A DNA stretch of 64,000 nt from Actinacidiphila yeochonensis CN732 (GCF_000745345.1 NZ_JQNR01000005.1:2604001-2668000); one strand, 5' to 3'; positions 26,510 through 35,443 are shown, counted from the stretch's first letter. Translations and numbers: made by a program. The notes: a model not told the origin generated them from the letters alone.

Positions 26510-28105
26510 ATGACAGTGACCCAGTTCAACCGACGCGCGTTCCTGCGAGCCGTGGGTGCGACCGGAGGTGCGGGCGCCATGCTCGCCACCATGGGAGCGC
26601 TCGGCCTGACCCAGACCGCCGAAGCCGCCACGCGGGAGGCGGCGAGCTACAAGGCCCCGCGCAAGGGCGACTTCACACTCTCCGGTCGTGCCGCCGCGAA
26701 GGTCGTCATCCTCGGCGGTGGCATAGCCGGGCTCGCCACCGCGTACGAGCTCGGCAAGGCCGGATACGACTGCACGATCCTCGAAGCCCAGAACCGTCCC
26801 GGTGGGCGGAACTTCACCGTTCGCGGCGGTACCACCACCACCGACCTGAACGGCGTCAAGCAGACCGCCCGTTTCTCCGACGGCCAGTACATGAACGCCG
26901 GGCCGGCCCGCCTCGCGCAGTGGATGGTCACCCTGGACTACTGTCGCGAACTGGGCGTTCCCATCGAGGTGTTCACGAACGTCAACGCGGACTCGTTCCT
27001 GTACAACGAGTCCGCCGGCATGACCGCGCCGATGCGCTACCGCATGGCGAAGGCGGACGTGTTCGGGTACACGACCGAGCTCCTGGCCAAGGCCACCGAC
27101 CAGGGCGCGCTGGACAAGCAGTTGACCGCGGCCGACAAGGAACTCCTGATGGAGTTCCTGAAGGACTACGGCGATCTCGGCGCCACCCTCGACTACACCG
27201 GCAGCACCCGTCGCGGCTACAGCGAGTGGCCGGCGGCCGCGGGGCAGCCCGGCGTGGTGGCCGGGGACGTGCCGAGCGTCTCGGAGATCTTCTCCAGCGG
27301 CGTGGGCCGGTACTTCTCCTTCGAGTTCGAGTTCGACCAGGCCATGCTGATGTTCCAGCCGGTCGGCGGCATGGACCGTATACCGTACGCGCTGGCCAAG
27401 GCCGTCGGCGGGCACCGGATCCAGTACAACAGCCCCGTCACGAAGATCACCGACACCGCGCACGGCGTGACCATCGCCTACACCCGCGACGGCCGTCCCC
27501 GCAGCATCGACGCGGACTTCTGCGTGTCGGCGATGCCGCCCAACATCCTGGCCAAGGTCCCGCACAACCTCGGCTCCGGCGTGCAGTCCGCGCTGGAGGC
27601 GATCAAGCCGTCGTCGGCGGCGAAGATCGGGCTGGAGTACTCGTCCCGCTGGTGGGAGACGGACTACCGCATCTACGGCGGCATCACCGAGACCGACCTC
27701 GACGTCACCCACATCTGGCACCCCTCGTACGGTTTCCACGGCGAACGCGGCCTGCTGATCGGCTACTACAACACCGGTGCGAACGCCGACTCCTACGCCC
27801 CGCTGACCCCGGCGCAGCGCGAGGCCCGGGCGGTGGCGGCGGGCGTGAAGATCTACGGCGCCAAGTACCGTACGGAGCTGGCCACGTCGTTCTCGCACCA
27901 CTGGCGCCAGTTCCCCTACCAGGAAGCCGCCTGGCACAGCACCCCCGGCGGCCCGGACGCCCCCCAGTACAAGCCGCTCACGCAGCCCACCGGCCACGTC
28001 TACTTCGCCGGCGACTGGCTGAGCTACATGGACGCCTGGCAGCACGGCGCGTTCACCTCGGCGCGCAACGCGGTCTCCGCCATCCACCAGCGCGTCCTCG
28101 CCTGA
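26510..28105 (+). CDS. Tat-exported flavin-dependent amine oxidase
   Basis: 531-aa FAD enzyme of the monoamine oxidase/L-amino-acid oxidase family, which oxidises an amine to an imine and releases H2O2. A twin-arginine signal lies at the N-terminus (NRRAFLRAVGATGGAG, residues 7-22), so it is exported folded. Rossmann motif VVILGGGIAGLATAYELGKAGYDCTILEA at about 64-92; C-terminal FAD motif GHVYFAGDWLSYMDAWQHGAFTSA. ATG 26510 follows GAAGGAAAGGGG. A 17-bp terminator hairpin comes right after. Substrate is not determinable; an L-amino acid is the usual one for secreted Streptomyces members. Confidence 0.9.
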   Translation: MTVTQFNRRAFLRAVGATGGAGAMLATMGALGLTQTAEAATREAASYKAPRKGDFTLSGRAAAKVVILGGGIAGLATAYELGKAGYDCTILEAQNRPGGRNFTVRGGTTTTDLNGVKQTARFSDGQYMNAGPARLAQWMVTLDYCRELGVPIEVFTNVNADSFLYNESAGMTAPMRYRMAKADVFGYTTELLAKATDQGALDKQLTAADKELLMEFLKDYGDLGATLDYTGSTRRGYSEWPAAAGQPGVVAGDVPSVSEIFSSGVGRYFSFEFEFDQAMLMFQPVGGMDRIPYALAKAVGGHRIQYNSPVTKITDTAHGVTIAYTRDGRPRSIDADFCVSAMPPNILAKVPHNLGSGVQSALEAIKPSSAAKIGLEYSSRWWETDYRIYGGITETDLDVTHIWHPSYGFHGERGLLIGYYNTGANADSYAPLTPAQREARAVAAGVKIYGAKYRTELATSFSHHWRQFPYQEAAWHSTPGGPDAPQYKPLTQPTGHVYFAGDWLSYMDAWQHGAFTSARNAVSAIHQRVLA

Positions 28106-28111
28106 CGGACG

Positions 28112-28151
28112 ACCGCGACCCCGTACCGCTCAGCCGGTACGGGGTCGCGGT
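28112..28151. terminator. 17-bp perfect hairpin after the amine oxidase gene
   Basis: ACCGCGACCCCGTACCG (28112-28128) pairs perfectly with 28135-28151 around a 6-base loop, 7 bases after the stop. Its CCCCGTACCG core recurs in the terminator at 32949-32980. Confidence 0.85.
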
Positions 28152-28338
28152 CGTGTGCTGAGCGCGTCGGACGCGGGCAGGGACGTCGGGTCGCCAGCCG
28201 ACGTGGGCGCGGCCCGGGACCCGGCTCCGGACTCGGCTCCGGACTCGGCCCGGCCCGGGTGGCGGCAGGTGGGGGCGTTGCCGTTCCCGGGCGAAACGTG
28301 GTTGCCACCCGGCCGCCGAGGGCGGACGATGTCGGGTC

Positions 28339-29157
28339 GTGACGACGAGTATCGGAAACAGCAGCCCCGGACGTGCGTGCGCCCCCACCGGGGAGCGTCC
28401 CATCGCGGAACGTCCGCTCGCGCTGGTCACCGGGGTGGGGCGAACGGTGGGGATCGGCGCGGGCATCGCCCGCCGGCTGGCGGCCTCCGGCTGGGACGTC
28501 GGGTTCACCTACTGGGACCCTTACGACGACCGGATGGCGTGGGGGAGCGAGCCGGGCGCGACCGAGGCGATCACCAAGGCACTGGCCGAGCAGGGGGCCG
28601 CGAGCGTCGCCGTCGAAGCCGACCTGGCCGACCCGGAGACCCCGGCGCGCGTCTTCGACGAGGTCGAACGCACCCTCGGCCCGGTCACCGCCCTGGTGAT
28701 GTGCCACTGCGAGTCGGTCGACTCCAGCCTGCTCGACACCACGGTGGAGAGCTTCGACCGCCACTTCGCCGTCAACGCGCGCGCCACCTGGCTGCTCGTC
28801 CGCGAGTTCGGCCGGCGGTTCGCGGCCGAGCCGGGCACCGGCCGGATCGTCAGCCTCACGAGTGACCACACCGTCCACAACCTCCCCTACGGCGCGAGCA
28901 AGGGCGCCCTGGACCGCATCACGCTGGCGGCCGCGCACGAGTTCGCCCACCTCGGCGTGACCGCCAACGCCGTCAACCCGGGCCCTGTCGACACCGGCTG
29001 GATGACGGAGGAGGGGCGCGAGCAGACGGTGCGCCACACCCCGCTGGGCCGGCTCGGCACCCCGCAGGACACCGCGCACCTCGTCGACTTCCTCTGCTCC
29101 CCGCAGGGCCAGTGGGTCAACGGCCAGCTCCTCAAGAGCAACGGCGGCCTCGGCTGA
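28339..29157 (+). CDS. SDR-family oxidoreductase (3-oxoacyl-ACP reductase-like)
   Basis: 272-aa classical short-chain dehydrogenase. NAD(P) motif TGVGRTVGIGAG (altered from TGxxxGxG) after a 25-residue N-terminal extension. Active site is Ser in LTSDHTVH with YGASK (Tyr-x-x-x-Lys); C-terminal PGPVDTGW and GQLLKSNGGLG as in family members that end in a substrate loop. GTG start at 28339; no strong ribosome site, so a later start near the ALVTG motif is possible. Isolated gene; substrate unknown. Confidence 0.82.
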   Translation: MTTSIGNSSPGRACAPTGERPIAERPLALVTGVGRTVGIGAGIARRLAASGWDVGFTYWDPYDDRMAWGSEPGATEAITKALAEQGAASVAVEADLADPETPARVFDEVERTLGPVTALVMCHCESVDSSLLDTTVESFDRHFAVNARATWLLVREFGRRFAAEPGTGRIVSLTSDHTVHNLPYGASKGALDRITLAAAHEFAHLGVTANAVNPGPVDTGWMTEEGREQTVRHTPLGRLGTPQDTAHLVDFLCSPQGQWVNGQLLKSNGGLG

Positions 29158-29294
29158 CGTCCCGCCTCTCCCGTGCCGTCTCTCCCGTGCCGCCGTCCCG
29201 ACGGTGAAGCGGGCGTCCACGGGTGGGACGGCCACGGGGACGCGTCGCGGGAAGGCCGCCGTTCGCGGCCCTGTCCGCCACGCCAGCGGGTGGG

Positions 29295-30341
29295 TCAGGC
29301 GCGCAGATCGACGACGACCTTGACGTCCTCGTCCTTCTTCACCAGCGCGTCGGCGTAGGCGTCCATCGGCACCCGGCGGGTGATCAGCCGCTCAAGCCAG
29401 CCGTGGTCGGCGCGGGCCAGATCCTCGGCGGCCTGCTCGTAGTGGCGGCGGGCGGCGTTGACGGTGCCGAACAGCACGGTGTTCTCCAGCACCAGCTTCT
29501 TGTTGACGTCGTCGGTGGGGATGGTGTTGGTCACCCCGCTGTTGGAGATGCCGGCCAGGCAGACCACGGCGTTCGGGGCGACGATCTCGGCCAGCTTGAA
29601 GACCAGCGGCCCGTGCCCGGTGCACTCGATGACGACGTCCGGCCGCACCCCGCTGCCCCTGACGTCCCCGACGCCGAAGGTCGCGCCGAGGTCGCGGACC
29701 AGCGCCGGCTTGTCGCCGCTGTCGTTGAGGTCCTGGACGTGGACGTCGAGGCCGCGCTGCACCCCCATCAGCGCGGCGAGCAGGCCGATCGGGCCGGCCC
29801 CGGTCACCAGGGCGGTGGTCGGGCGCGCGGAGGCGCGGGTGAAGATCCGGTCCGTCTGCTCCCACGCCTTGGCCAGCACCGACGCGGGCTCCAGCAGCAC
29901 CCCGCAGTCGCCCAGGGCCGGGTCGAGCCTGACCGCGAACTCCGGCTCCACCCGCCACAGGGCGGAGCCGTAGCCGTCGAGCTGCTTGATGCCGCGCTCG
30001 GTGTACCGGCCGTTGCCGCAGAAGTCCCACTCGCCCACCGCGCACTGCGGGCAGGGCACCGGGTCCGGGCGCCGGACGATGCCCGACACGTGGTCGCCCA
30101 GGGCGAACCCGCTGTCCGGCGGCGCCTCCACCACCACGCCCAGCGACTCGTGCCCGATCACCATCCGGTCCCGGCCGGGCGGCAGCCAGCCGTAGCCCTC
30201 GTCGACGATGTCGGCGTCGGTGCCGCAGATCCCCAGCAGCAGCCCCTCCACCAGCAGCGATCCCTGCTCGGGGGAGGGCTCGGGCACGTCCTCGACGCGC
30301 ACCTCGTCGGGCTTGCCGGGCACCACCGTGATCGCCTTCAT
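29295..30341 (-). CDS. zinc-type alcohol dehydrogenase, glucose 1-dehydrogenase-like
   Basis: 348-aa medium-chain dehydrogenase. Catalytic-zinc region GICGTDADIV and GHESLGVVVEA; structural-zinc-like Cys cluster CPQCAVGEWDFC; LEPASVLAKAWEQ; Rossmann motif VTGAGPIGLLAALMGVQRGLDVHVQD. The overall form matches the glucose dehydrogenase family that oxidises aldoses with NAD(P). ATG 30341 with GGCGGA upstream. No sugar genes adjoin it; terminators and repeats isolate it from its neighbours. Confidence 0.85.
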   Translation of the reverse strand: MKAITVVPGKPDEVRVEDVPEPSPEQGSLLVEGLLLGICGTDADIVDEGYGWLPPGRDRMVIGHESLGVVVEAPPDSGFALGDHVSGIVRRPDPVPCPQCAVGEWDFCGNGRYTERGIKQLDGYGSALWRVEPEFAVRLDPALGDCGVLLEPASVLAKAWEQTDRIFTRASARPTTALVTGAGPIGLLAALMGVQRGLDVHVQDLNDSGDKPALVRDLGATFGVGDVRGSGVRPDVVIECTGHGPLVFKLAEIVAPNAVVCLAGISNSGVTNTIPTDDVNKKLVLENTVLFGTVNAARRHYEQAAEDLARADHGWLERLITRRVPMDAYADALVKKDEDVKVVVDLRA

Positions 30342-30390
30342 GGCTCCGCCTTTCCGCAGTGGCGTCCGCGCGCCGCGTGCCGCGCGCCCT

Positions 30391-30434
30391 GTTCCGCGTT
30401 GCGCGTTCCGCGTTCCGCGTTGCGCGTTGCGCGT
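30391..30434. repeat. GCGTTCCGC / GCGTTGCGC tandem repeat
   Basis: About five 8-9-bp imperfect units upstream of the glucose-dehydrogenase-like gene. It may interfere with or contribute to its promoter region; no gene is present. Confidence 0.6.
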
Positions 30435-30571
30435 TTGGGCGTCCACCGGGCGTGCCGCTCCCTCTCGCCGGGGCGGATCGCCGAGCGCGCTGCCGGGTTG
30501 CCCGGGCACCGGGTTCCAGCGTCCCCGGCGCCGGACCGGCCCGCAATTCGGCTGGGGGCAGGCTCGCGGCG

Positions 30572-31312
30572 TCAGCGGGCGGCGGCCAGCCAGTCGCGGT
30601 AGCGGGTCGGGGCCAGCCGGGCGTCCGGGCCGGCGATCAGCACGTCGCCGGAGACGGCGGCGAACATGCCGGCGTGCTCGTCGACGACCACAGGCCGCTT
30701 GTCCTTCCTGGCCTCCAGGGTGATCCGGCCCAGCTCGTCGAGGGGGAAGACGTCCGGGCCCGCGATGTTCCGGGTGCCCCGCAGCGGCGCGCCCGCCGCG
30801 ACCTCGGCCACCGCGTCGCTCACGTCGCCGGCGGCGATCGGCTGGAGCAGGGTGGAGGGCAGCCGTACGGCGGCGTCGTCGGAGGTCCAGGACAGGATGG
30901 CGTCGACGAACTCGAAGAACTGGGTGGCCCGCACCACGGAGTACGGCGTCGGCCCCTCCTCCAGCAGCTCTTCCTGGAGGGTCTTCGCCCGGTAGTAGTC
31001 CAGCCCCGGCACCTGGTCCACGCCGACGATGGACAGCACGACCTGGTGCCGGACACCCGCCTTCTCCCCGGCGGCCAGCAGGTTCTGGGTGGAGGCGCGG
31101 AAGAACTCCTGGGACGCCTCGTCGAAGGTCGGCGAGTTCACCACGTTGACGACGGTCTCGGCACCCTCCAAGGCCTGGGAGAGCCCCTGGCCGGAGATCA
31201 GGTCCACCCCCGTCGACAGCGCCGCCGGTACGGCCTCGTGCCCGGCGGCCTTCAGCTTCCGGACGACCTGCGAGCCGATCAGCCCGGTCCCGCCGATCAC
31301 TGTGACCTTCAT
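30572..31312 (-). CDS. NmrA/atypical SDR-type NAD(P)-binding oxidoreductase
   Basis: 246-aa Rossmann protein starting MKVTVIGGTGLIGSQVVRKLKAAGHE, with GGTGLIG as the NAD(P) motif and no Tyr-x-x-x-Lys in classical context (a YYRAK segment near residue 110 may serve). Resembles NmrA/quinone-reductase-like proteins often used against electrophile or redox stress. ATG 31312 with GAGAGGTGG. It is divergent from an Rrf2 regulator, and two operator copies lie between the two starts, so it is very likely the regulator's target. Confidence 0.85.
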   Translation of the reverse strand: MKVTVIGGTGLIGSQVVRKLKAAGHEAVPAALSTGVDLISGQGLSQALEGAETVVNVVNSPTFDEASQEFFRASTQNLLAAGEKAGVRHQVVLSIVGVDQVPGLDYYRAKTLQEELLEEGPTPYSVVRATQFFEFVDAILSWTSDDAAVRLPSTLLQPIAAGDVSDAVAEVAAGAPLRGTRNIAGPDVFPLDELGRITLEARKDKRPVVVDEHAGMFAAVSGDVLIAGPDARLAPTRYRDWLAAAR

Positions 31313-31356
31313 GGATTCCACCTCTCGTCGGCCGTATCCCTGACTCGGGTAGTAAC

Positions 31357-31402
31357 TCGGATACGTCTTGTCCGAGATTCTAGTCGGATAAGCTTTGTCC
31401 GA
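31357..31402. promoter_or_regulatory. two tandem 19-bp operators for the Rrf2 regulator
   Basis: TCGGATA-CGTCT-TGTCCGA (31357-31375) and TCGGATA-AGCTT-TGTCCGA (31384-31402). Both have the same inverted arms and a 5-base spacer, with starts 27 bases apart. They lie between the divergent oxidoreductase (start 31312) and Rrf2 gene (start 31437), about 35-45 bases from each. Repression of both genes by the Rrf2 protein is the natural reading. Confidence 0.75.
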
Positions 31403-31436
31403 GTCAAGCGGGCATGCGAGGGAAGGGGGGCCGGTC

Positions 31437-31931
31437 ATGAAACTCTCCGGCGGAGTCGAGTGGGCGCTGCACTGCTGCGTCGTGCTGACGGCGGCGACGG
31501 ACCCGGTGCCCGCCGCCCGGCTCGCGGAGCTGCACGACGTCTCCGGCAGCTACCTGGCCAAGCAGCTCCAGGCCCTCGCGCGGGCCGGGCTGATCCACTC
31601 CGTGCAGGGCAAGGCGGGCGGCTACGCGCTGACGAGGCCGGCGGGGGAGATCACGCTGCTCGACGTCGTCCGCGCCGTCGACGGGGAGCGGCCCGCGTTC
31701 GTGTGCACGGAGATCCGGCAGCGCGGCCCGCTGGCCACGCCCCCGGAGGCGTGCGTCCGGGCGTGCCCCATCTCCCGCGCGATGGCCGGGGCCGAGGCCG
31801 CCTGGCGCGCGGCCCTTGAGGCGGTGACCATCGCGGACCTCGCGTCCGACGTCACCGAGGACTCCGGCCCCGGTGCCCTGCCCGGCGTCGCCGCCTGGCT
31901 CGCGGGCCCGCCCTCGGCTCCGACGCCCTGA
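31437..31931 (+). CDS. Rrf2-family redox-type transcriptional regulator
   Basis: 164-aa Rrf2 winged-helix protein. MKLSGGVEWALHCCVVL opens the first helix; DNA-recognition helix VSGSYLAKQLQALARAGLIHSVQGKAGGYAL; LLDVVRAVDG follows. Three cysteines sit where Fe-S-sensing relatives have them (Cys90, Cys106, Cys110), but spaced more widely than in NsrR or IscR, so the protein may hold a cluster or use thiol chemistry. ATG 31437 with AGGGAAGGGGGG upstream. It is probably autoregulated through the two operators in its promoter. Confidence 0.88.
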   Translation: MKLSGGVEWALHCCVVLTAATDPVPAARLAELHDVSGSYLAKQLQALARAGLIHSVQGKAGGYALTRPAGEITLLDVVRAVDGERPAFVCTEIRQRGPLATPPEACVRACPISRAMAGAEAAWRAALEAVTIADLASDVTEDSGPGALPGVAAWLAGPPSAPTP

Positions 31932-32178
31932 CGGGAGCCGTTCCGGCCGGAGCGGGCCGGAGCGGGCCGGAGCGGGTCGGCTCTCAGTGCGCGTACTCCG
32001 CGTGCGCACTCCGCGTGTGGACGTGATCGCTTACCGTACGCAAAGAGCACCAGTCTCCTGCCCGCGTCGCCGGTCCGTACAGGACGTATCGCGCTCGGCG
32101 TAAGACGCTGCGCGAGGACCCGGACGCCAGTACGTTCGGTGCCCCCCGCGACCGCGGGCACAACGGGAGGAGAGTGCC

Positions 32179-32916
32179 GTGCTGGAAGGTAAAGCCGCCG
32201 TCGTCACCGGGGGATCGCGGGGTATCGGCCGTGCGATCGTCGAACGGCTGTGCCGCGACGGTGCGAGCGTCGTCTTCAACTACGCCTCCAACGAGGAGGC
32301 CGCCGCCGAGGTCGTCCGCGAGGTGGCCGCCGACGGCGGGAACGTCCGGGCCGTCCGGGCCGACCTGGCCGAACCCGGAGCCGCCCAGGAGCTGATGGAG
32401 ACCGCCGAGGAGCACCTCGGCGGGCTGGACATCCTCGTCAACAACGCCGCCCTCTCCCACCCCCGCGTCGCACTCGCCGACACGGAGACCGAGCTGTTCG
32501 ACAAGGTCTTCGAGGTCAACACCCGGTCGGTCTTCCTGACCCTCCGCCACGCCGCGCAGCGGATGCGGGACGGCGGCCGGATCGTCACCGTCTCCACGCT
32601 GAACACCGCCCGCCCCGCCCCCGGCATCGGGCCGTACATGGCCAGCAAGGCCGCGATCGAGCAGTTGACGGCGGCAGCCGCCTGGGAGCTGGGGCCGCGC
32701 GGCATCACCGCCAACACCGTCTCGCCCGGCGCGACGGACACCGATCTCCTGCGGGCCGTCAACCCGCCGGAGGCCCTCCAGGCGGTGGCCGGCATGACGC
32801 CGCTGGGCCGGCTGGGCGAGCCGTCCGACATCGCCGACGTCGTCGCCTTCCTCGTCGGCCCCGACGGCCGCTGGATCACCGGCGGCAACCTGATGGCGAC
32901 CGGCGGCCTCGGCTGA
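32179..32916 (+). CDS. SDR-family oxidoreductase (3-oxoacyl-ACP reductase-like)
   Basis: 245-aa classical SDR. TGGSRGIGRA cofactor loop, NNAA motif (LVNNAALSH), active-site Ser in VSTLNTA and YMASK, SPGATDTD and GGNLMATGGLG at the end. GTG start at 32179 after GGGAGGAGA. It ends in nearly the same way as the SDR at 28339-29157 (GGLG tail). A hairpin terminator follows. Single-gene unit; substrate unknown. Confidence 0.88.
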   Translation: MLEGKAAVVTGGSRGIGRAIVERLCRDGASVVFNYASNEEAAAEVVREVAADGGNVRAVRADLAEPGAAQELMETAEEHLGGLDILVNNAALSHPRVALADTETELFDKVFEVNTRSVFLTLRHAAQRMRDGGRIVTVSTLNTARPAPGIGPYMASKAAIEQLTAAAAWELGPRGITANTVSPGATDTDLLRAVNPPEALQAVAGMTPLGRLGEPSDIADVVAFLVGPDGRWITGGNLMATGGLG

Positions 32917-32948
32917 ACCGACCGCCGCGAACCATCCCTGAACGAGAC

Positions 32949-32980
32949 CGCCCCGTACCGAGGTTGGCCGGTACGGGGCG
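32949..32980. terminator. 12-bp hairpin after the SDR gene
   Basis: CGCCCCGTACCG (32949-32960) pairs perfectly with 32969-32980 around an 8-base loop, 32 bases past the SDR stop. It shares its CCCCGTACCG core with the terminator at 28112-28151. Confidence 0.8.
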
Positions 32981-33031
32981 CGCCTCACGCGCGGAGTTCC
33001 GGGCGTGCCGGGGTCAGAGCGCGGGATCGTG

Positions 33032-33126
33032 GCGTGGGTGCGTGGGTGCGTGGGTGCGTGGGTGCGTGGGTGCGTGGGTGCGTGGGTGCGTGGGTGCGTG
33101 GGTGCGTGGGTGCGTGGGTGCGTGGG
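33032..33126. repeat. 8-bp tandem repeat, about 12 copies of GCGTGGGT
   Basis: An uninterrupted 95-base array of the octamer between two convergent genes. The units are identical, which indicates recent slippage, so copy number is likely to vary between isolates. No gene is affected. Confidence 0.9.
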
Positions 33127-33261
33127 CGGTGAGGAGCACGGTGCGCGCGGCGCCGGGCGTTCCCCCGGGCGGGATCAGCTCGATGTGGCGCGGGCCGTTC
33201 TCCCGAACCTCACCCGACCGGGCCCGGGGCGCCGCCAGTCCGCGTGCTGGGCGCGGTCGGG

Positions 33262-34656
33262 TCAGGGGGTGGGTGCCGTCCAGCGGATGCGGATCGCGCA
33301 GAGGGAGACGACGACGGCGCAGCACGCCACCGCGCCCAGGCCCCAGACCAGTCCGGCGCCGTTGGCGATGAATCCGACCACGGGCGGACCGCCGAGCAGG
33401 CCCGTCGTGCCCATCGCGGCCACCAGTGTCAACGCGTCCGAGCCGTGGCGGGCCGCCGCCACGTACACGCACGGGGTGACGGCGGCGATGCCCAGGCCCA
33501 CGCAGGCGAAGCCCAGCAGAGCGGGGACGGCGCCGCCGCTGAGCAGCGCCAGGGCCAGGCCGAGGCCGGCCAGCGCGCTGCCGACGCGGACCACCGGGCC
33601 GTCGCCCCAGCGGGCGCGCCAGCCGTCGGCGAAGATCCGGGCCAGCACCATCATCACCGAGAAGACGGCGATGCCCATCGGGGCCACCTCCGCCGAGGCC
33701 CTCGCGACGTCCTTCATGTAGAGGGCGGACCAGTCGTTCATTGCACCCTCGGTGACCGTGCCGAAGACCATGGCGACGCCCATCCACAGCGTCATCGCCG
33801 TCGGGACGGCCCAACGGCTCTTCTTCGGGCCCGAGTCGGGCTGTTCCCGGGGCGATCCCGTCGTCTCCTCGGCCGCCCCGGCCTCCGCTTCCGAGGGGTC
33901 GGCCGCCGCCCGCGTCTGCGCGTTCGTGAGCAGCGCCGGGCGGGCGTACGCCAGCAGGAGCAGCAACAGGACGGTGGCCACGGTGAAGTGGACGGCCACC
34001 CGCGAGGTGATCGCGTTCATGGCCGAGGCGACGAGCGCGGCGGCGAGCGAGCCGCCGCTGAACACGGCGTGCAGCCTGGCCATGGCGTTGCGCTGGTGCA
34101 GGGCCTCAAGTGCCGCGCCCTGCGCGTTCATCGAGACGTTGAGGCCGCCGACGAGGACGCCGTCGCAGAGCATCACCACCAGTGCCACGGGGTAGTCGGG
34201 CGCGGCGGCCAGGGCGAGGAGCAGCAGGGCCAGGCAGAGCGCGGACACCAGGGCGAGCAGGCGCGACCCCCAGCGCTTCATCAGCCAGGCCACCAGCGGG
34301 AAGGAGACCGCCGCCCCGATCCCCGTGGACATCAGCAGCAGGCCCACCTCGGCGGTGGACAGGTCCAGCCGCGACTTGAGCGCGGGCAGCCGGGAGGCCC
34401 ACGTGGCGTACTGGAAGCCGAGGGAGCAGAACAGCGCGGCGATGGCGAACTGGCTGCGGCGGAAGGCGTTGCCGCGGACCGGGAGGAGGCCGGCCCACCG
34501 GCCGGCGGGCGCCGTACCCAGGGGCGCGGCGGGTTCGCCGCCGGTCGCCGGGCTGTCGCTCTCCGCCAGTGGGTCCGGGCCGGGCGCGGCCTGCGGCGGA
34601 ACCGTCGCCGTACCGGGTTCTGCGGGGACCGGGGAGCCGGCGGCCTCGCTGATCAT
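33262..34656 (-). CDS. MFS transporter, probable exporter of the adjacent operon
   Basis: 464-aa major facilitator with 12 predicted membrane segments after a 65-residue Ala/Pro-rich N-terminal tail. Features: FQYATWASRLPALKSRL after segment 1, GGLNVSMNAQGAALE and GTVTEGAMNDWSALYM, as in the family of sugar/drug-like MFS permeases. A charged central loop (about 265-300) separates the halves. It follows the GNAT gene in the same direction after 142 bases. A T/P-rich frame from that gap ends as ATGA on this ATG, so a one-base error could hide direct coupling. Likely exports the operon's product or gives self-resistance. Confidence 0.85.
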   Translation of the reverse strand: MISEAAGSPVPAEPGTATVPPQAAPGPDPLAESDSPATGGEPAAPLGTAPAGRWAGLLPVRGNAFRRSQFAIAALFCSLGFQYATWASRLPALKSRLDLSTAEVGLLLMSTGIGAAVSFPLVAWLMKRWGSRLLALVSALCLALLLLALAAAPDYPVALVVMLCDGVLVGGLNVSMNAQGAALEALHQRNAMARLHAVFSGGSLAAALVASAMNAITSRVAVHFTVATVLLLLLLAYARPALLTNAQTRAAADPSEAEAGAAEETTGSPREQPDSGPKKSRWAVPTAMTLWMGVAMVFGTVTEGAMNDWSALYMKDVARASAEVAPMGIAVFSVMMVLARIFADGWRARWGDGPVVRVGSALAGLGLALALLSGGAVPALLGFACVGLGIAAVTPCVYVAAARHGSDALTLVAAMGTTGLLGGPPVVGFIANGAGLVWGLGAVACCAVVVSLCAIRIRWTAPTP

Positions 34657-34798
34657 TGCGTGTCAGCCCATCTCGTCGGGGTCGTGGGGGTGGTGGGGAT
34701 CGTGGCGGTGGTGGGGGCCGTCGGGACGGTGGGGCTCGTCCGGGCCACCGAGGTTGTCCGGACCACCGGGATCGTCCGGCTCGCCGTGTCTGTCCGCC

Positions 34799-35443
34799 TC
34801 ACCGGGGTGCCGGGTCGCGGGGGGCGCGGCCGGACGGTGTCGGAAGGGCGGTCGGTACCTCGGCCCGTACGGCCATGGACATGTACACCGGGGCCGGGCC
34901 GTACCCGCCGCGGGGCGGCGGCCCCGGGCGGGCGGTGAAGCCCCGCGCGGACCAGAAGGACTCGCTGCCGCCCACCGCGACCAGGGAGATCCGCTCGAAC
35001 CCGCCGGCCCGCGCGACGGCTGTGAGGTGCCGCAGCAGCCGTCCGCCGAGTCCCCTGCCGCGCAGATCCGGGGCGACCGCCATGTCGTGCAGGTGGAGGT
35101 TGCCGCAGCGGTGTACGGTCCGCTCCGGTCGCCGCAGGTCGGGGGAGGCGCCCTCGGGGTAGGGCAGCGCCAGCAGGTAGCCGGCCGGGGTGGGCGGGGA
35201 GCCGGGCGCGGCGTACGGGGAGCCGGGCGCGGCCCCGGCGTCCGGGTAACGGTCCAGGTCCCGGTCCCGGTCCAGGACGAAGCAGGTGCCGGGGGAGGAC
35301 CGGCCGCGCGACTCCAGCGCGGCCCGTCCCTCCGACAGCCCGAGCGGCCCGTACACGGCGGCCTCCAGGGCCGCTACGCCGCCCCAGTCGCCGTCCCGGA
35401 GCTGCCGGACGCGCGCCGGGGCGGTGGACGGCGCGCGGGTCAC
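34799..35443 (-). CDS. GNAT-family N-acetyltransferase
   Basis: 214-aa acetyl-CoA-dependent transferase. Core motif LHDMAVAPDLRGRGLGGRLLRHLTAVARAGGFERISLVAV, with the R-x-x-G-x-G acetyl-CoA loop, and ESFWSARGF near the end. A 35-residue Pro/Asp-rich insert lies at about 50-85. GTG start at 35443 overlaps the decarboxylase stop as GTGA, so it is coupled to that enzyme. It may acetylate the amine that decarboxylation creates; that order is inference. Confidence 0.85.
   Translation of the reverse strand: MTRAPSTAPARVRQLRDGDWGGVAALEAAVYGPLGLSEGRAALESRGRSSPGTCFVLDRDRDLDRYPDAGAAPGSPYAAPGSPPTPAGYLLALPYPEGASPDLRRPERTVHRCGNLHLHDMAVAPDLRGRGLGGRLLRHLTAVARAGGFERISLVAVGGSESFWSARGFTARPGPPPRGGYGPAPVYMSMAVRAEVPTALPTPSGRAPRDPAPR

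Larger units (their letters stand above)
32917..33261. other. convergent gap with terminator and minisatellite
   Basis: Holds the hairpin at 32949-32980 and the 8-bp tandem repeat at 33032-33126. The remainder (33127-33261) has no gene. Confidence 0.7.

Noticed and set aside
33032-33126. CRISPR array
   Set aside because: The repeat is an uninterrupted octamer without spacers.
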